From: Sulfitobacter sp. | GTDB taxonomy: Bacteria > Pseudomonadota > Alphaproteobacteria > Rhodobacterales > Rhodobacteraceae | NCBI GenBank assembly: GCA_024636405.1 | Contig: JAGXHC010000226.1 | Location: forward strand, 1-23,936 | Direction of reading: 5' to 3' | DNA length: 23,936 bases | Part shown: positions 23,466 to 23,936 of the stretch, piece after piece | How the letters are laid out: every line of letters starts with the position of its first letter | How positions within the stretch are numbered: the stretch's first letter is position 1 | Notes under the pieces: model-generated | What the model saw: the letters and a program-made list of their open reading frames with translations, nothing else | Databases searched by the model: none | What the model was told of the DNA's origin: nothing | Translations under genes and position numbers: made by a program

Positions 23466-23936
23466 TCAGGTCAGTTTCATCACGATACAGGTGGTGGACC
23501 CCGTTGCATAAAGCTTGCCATCCGCAACGCCTCTGATTTCGCCATGTGCGACGCCGGTGGAGCGGCCAACATGATCGATTGTGCCGATGCAATCGACCGC
23601 ACAGCCCACCGCGATACCGCGCAGGATGTTGATCTTGTATTCCAGCGTTGTATAGACGGACCCGCGCGGCACTTTTGTCATCACGGCACAGGCCATCGCG
23701 GAATCAAGCAGCGTGCCGTACCAGCCGCCGTGCACCGTACCGACGGGATTGCACATGTTGAACGCAGGTGTGCCGCGAAAGGTAACGCGACCCTCTTCGA
23801 CAGCGTGCAGCGCGTAACCCATCACCCCGGCGATGGGGGGGCCGGGGTTGGTCCCGTCCAGAATGCGTTGCATGAATTCAAGGCCGGACAGGCGCAGCAC
23901 TTCTGACTGGCTTAGCAGATCATCGGGCGAACGGGC
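23466..23936 (-). CDS. PaaI-family hotdog thioesterase, 5' end beyond the window
   Basis: This hotdog-fold enzyme probably hydrolyses acyl-CoA thioesters, often aromatic ones, in the cytosol. The family signature NPVGTVHGGWYGTLLDSAMACAV contains the conserved Asn/His-Gly-Gly helix start, with Asp as the likely catalytic acid. TTLEYKINILRGI is the matching central strand. The C terminus is complete. A GTG at 23900 could start a 144-residue protein but has no ribosome binding site, and the frame stays open with similar coding character to the right edge, so the true start is probably outside. It is convergent with the DUF2235 gene, 13 bases apart. Confidence 0.85.
   Translation of the reverse strand, partial: ARSPDDLLSQSEVLRLSGLEFMQRILDGTNPGPPIAGVMGYALHAVEEGRVTFRGTPAFNMCNPVGTVHGGWYGTLLDSAMACAVMTKVPRGSVYTTLEYKINILRGIAVGCAVDCIGTIDHVGRSTGVAHGEIRGVADGKLYATGSTTCIVMKLT

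Overview
The window looks like chromosomal DNA of a marine alphaproteobacterium of the family Rhodobacteraceae, probably the Roseobacter group. This rests on high GC (roughly 60% over most of the window), the style of the proteins (Rhodobacteraceae-type ValRS, CobQ, YgfZ, SGAT-like and HisC-like aminotransferases, a form II CoxL), and the pcm-tolC-PopZ-like gene order. Genus and species cannot be fixed from this sequence alone.

Positions 1-1587 are different from the rest: clearly lower GC (hand counts about 47% at 541-600 and 32% at 1501-1560), a possible insertion-sequence end at 1-99, and one secreted ClpP/SppA-fold protein. The stretch stops at the 3' end of a tRNA-Cys(GCA) gene (1588-1661, minus strand). 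A tRNA 3' end is a classic integration point, so this may be the edge of a genomic island running off the left side.

From 1806 the core genome begins. A plus-strand trio codes for a PIMT-like methyltransferase, a TolC-family outer-membrane channel and an acidic protein whose N- and C-terminal ends resemble the polar organiser PopZ. Convergent to it is cobQ (cobyric acid synthase). Then come a small conserved protein with a perfect bidirectional terminator, divergent efp (elongation factor P) with its own terminator, ygfZ, a family 2 glycosyltransferase, an MsbA-like ABC exporter, a class V (SGAT-like) aminotransferase, a HisC-like aminotransferase and a crotonase. Most of these are single genes arranged as divergent or convergent pairs.

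The gap between the crotonase and valS (14801-15074) is packed with hairpins, including a 96-base palindromic element. valS (1040 codons, minus strand) has an AT-rich in-frame insertion and a separate four-unit 11-bp tandem repeat. An Lrp/AsnC regulator upstream of valS is divergent from an ornithine-decarboxylase-type PLP enzyme, with a good operator-like inverted repeat between them. The right end holds an orphan form II CoxL-type molybdenum hydroxylase subunit preceded by a perfect 16-bp palindrome, a DUF2235 alpha/beta hydrolase overlapping it, and a PaaI-type thioesterase running off the right edge.

I see no CRISPR array, integrase gene, toxin-antitoxin pair or recognisable defence operon. 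The most interesting items are the PopZ-like protein, the tRNA-Cys boundary and the two unusual sequence tracts inside valS.
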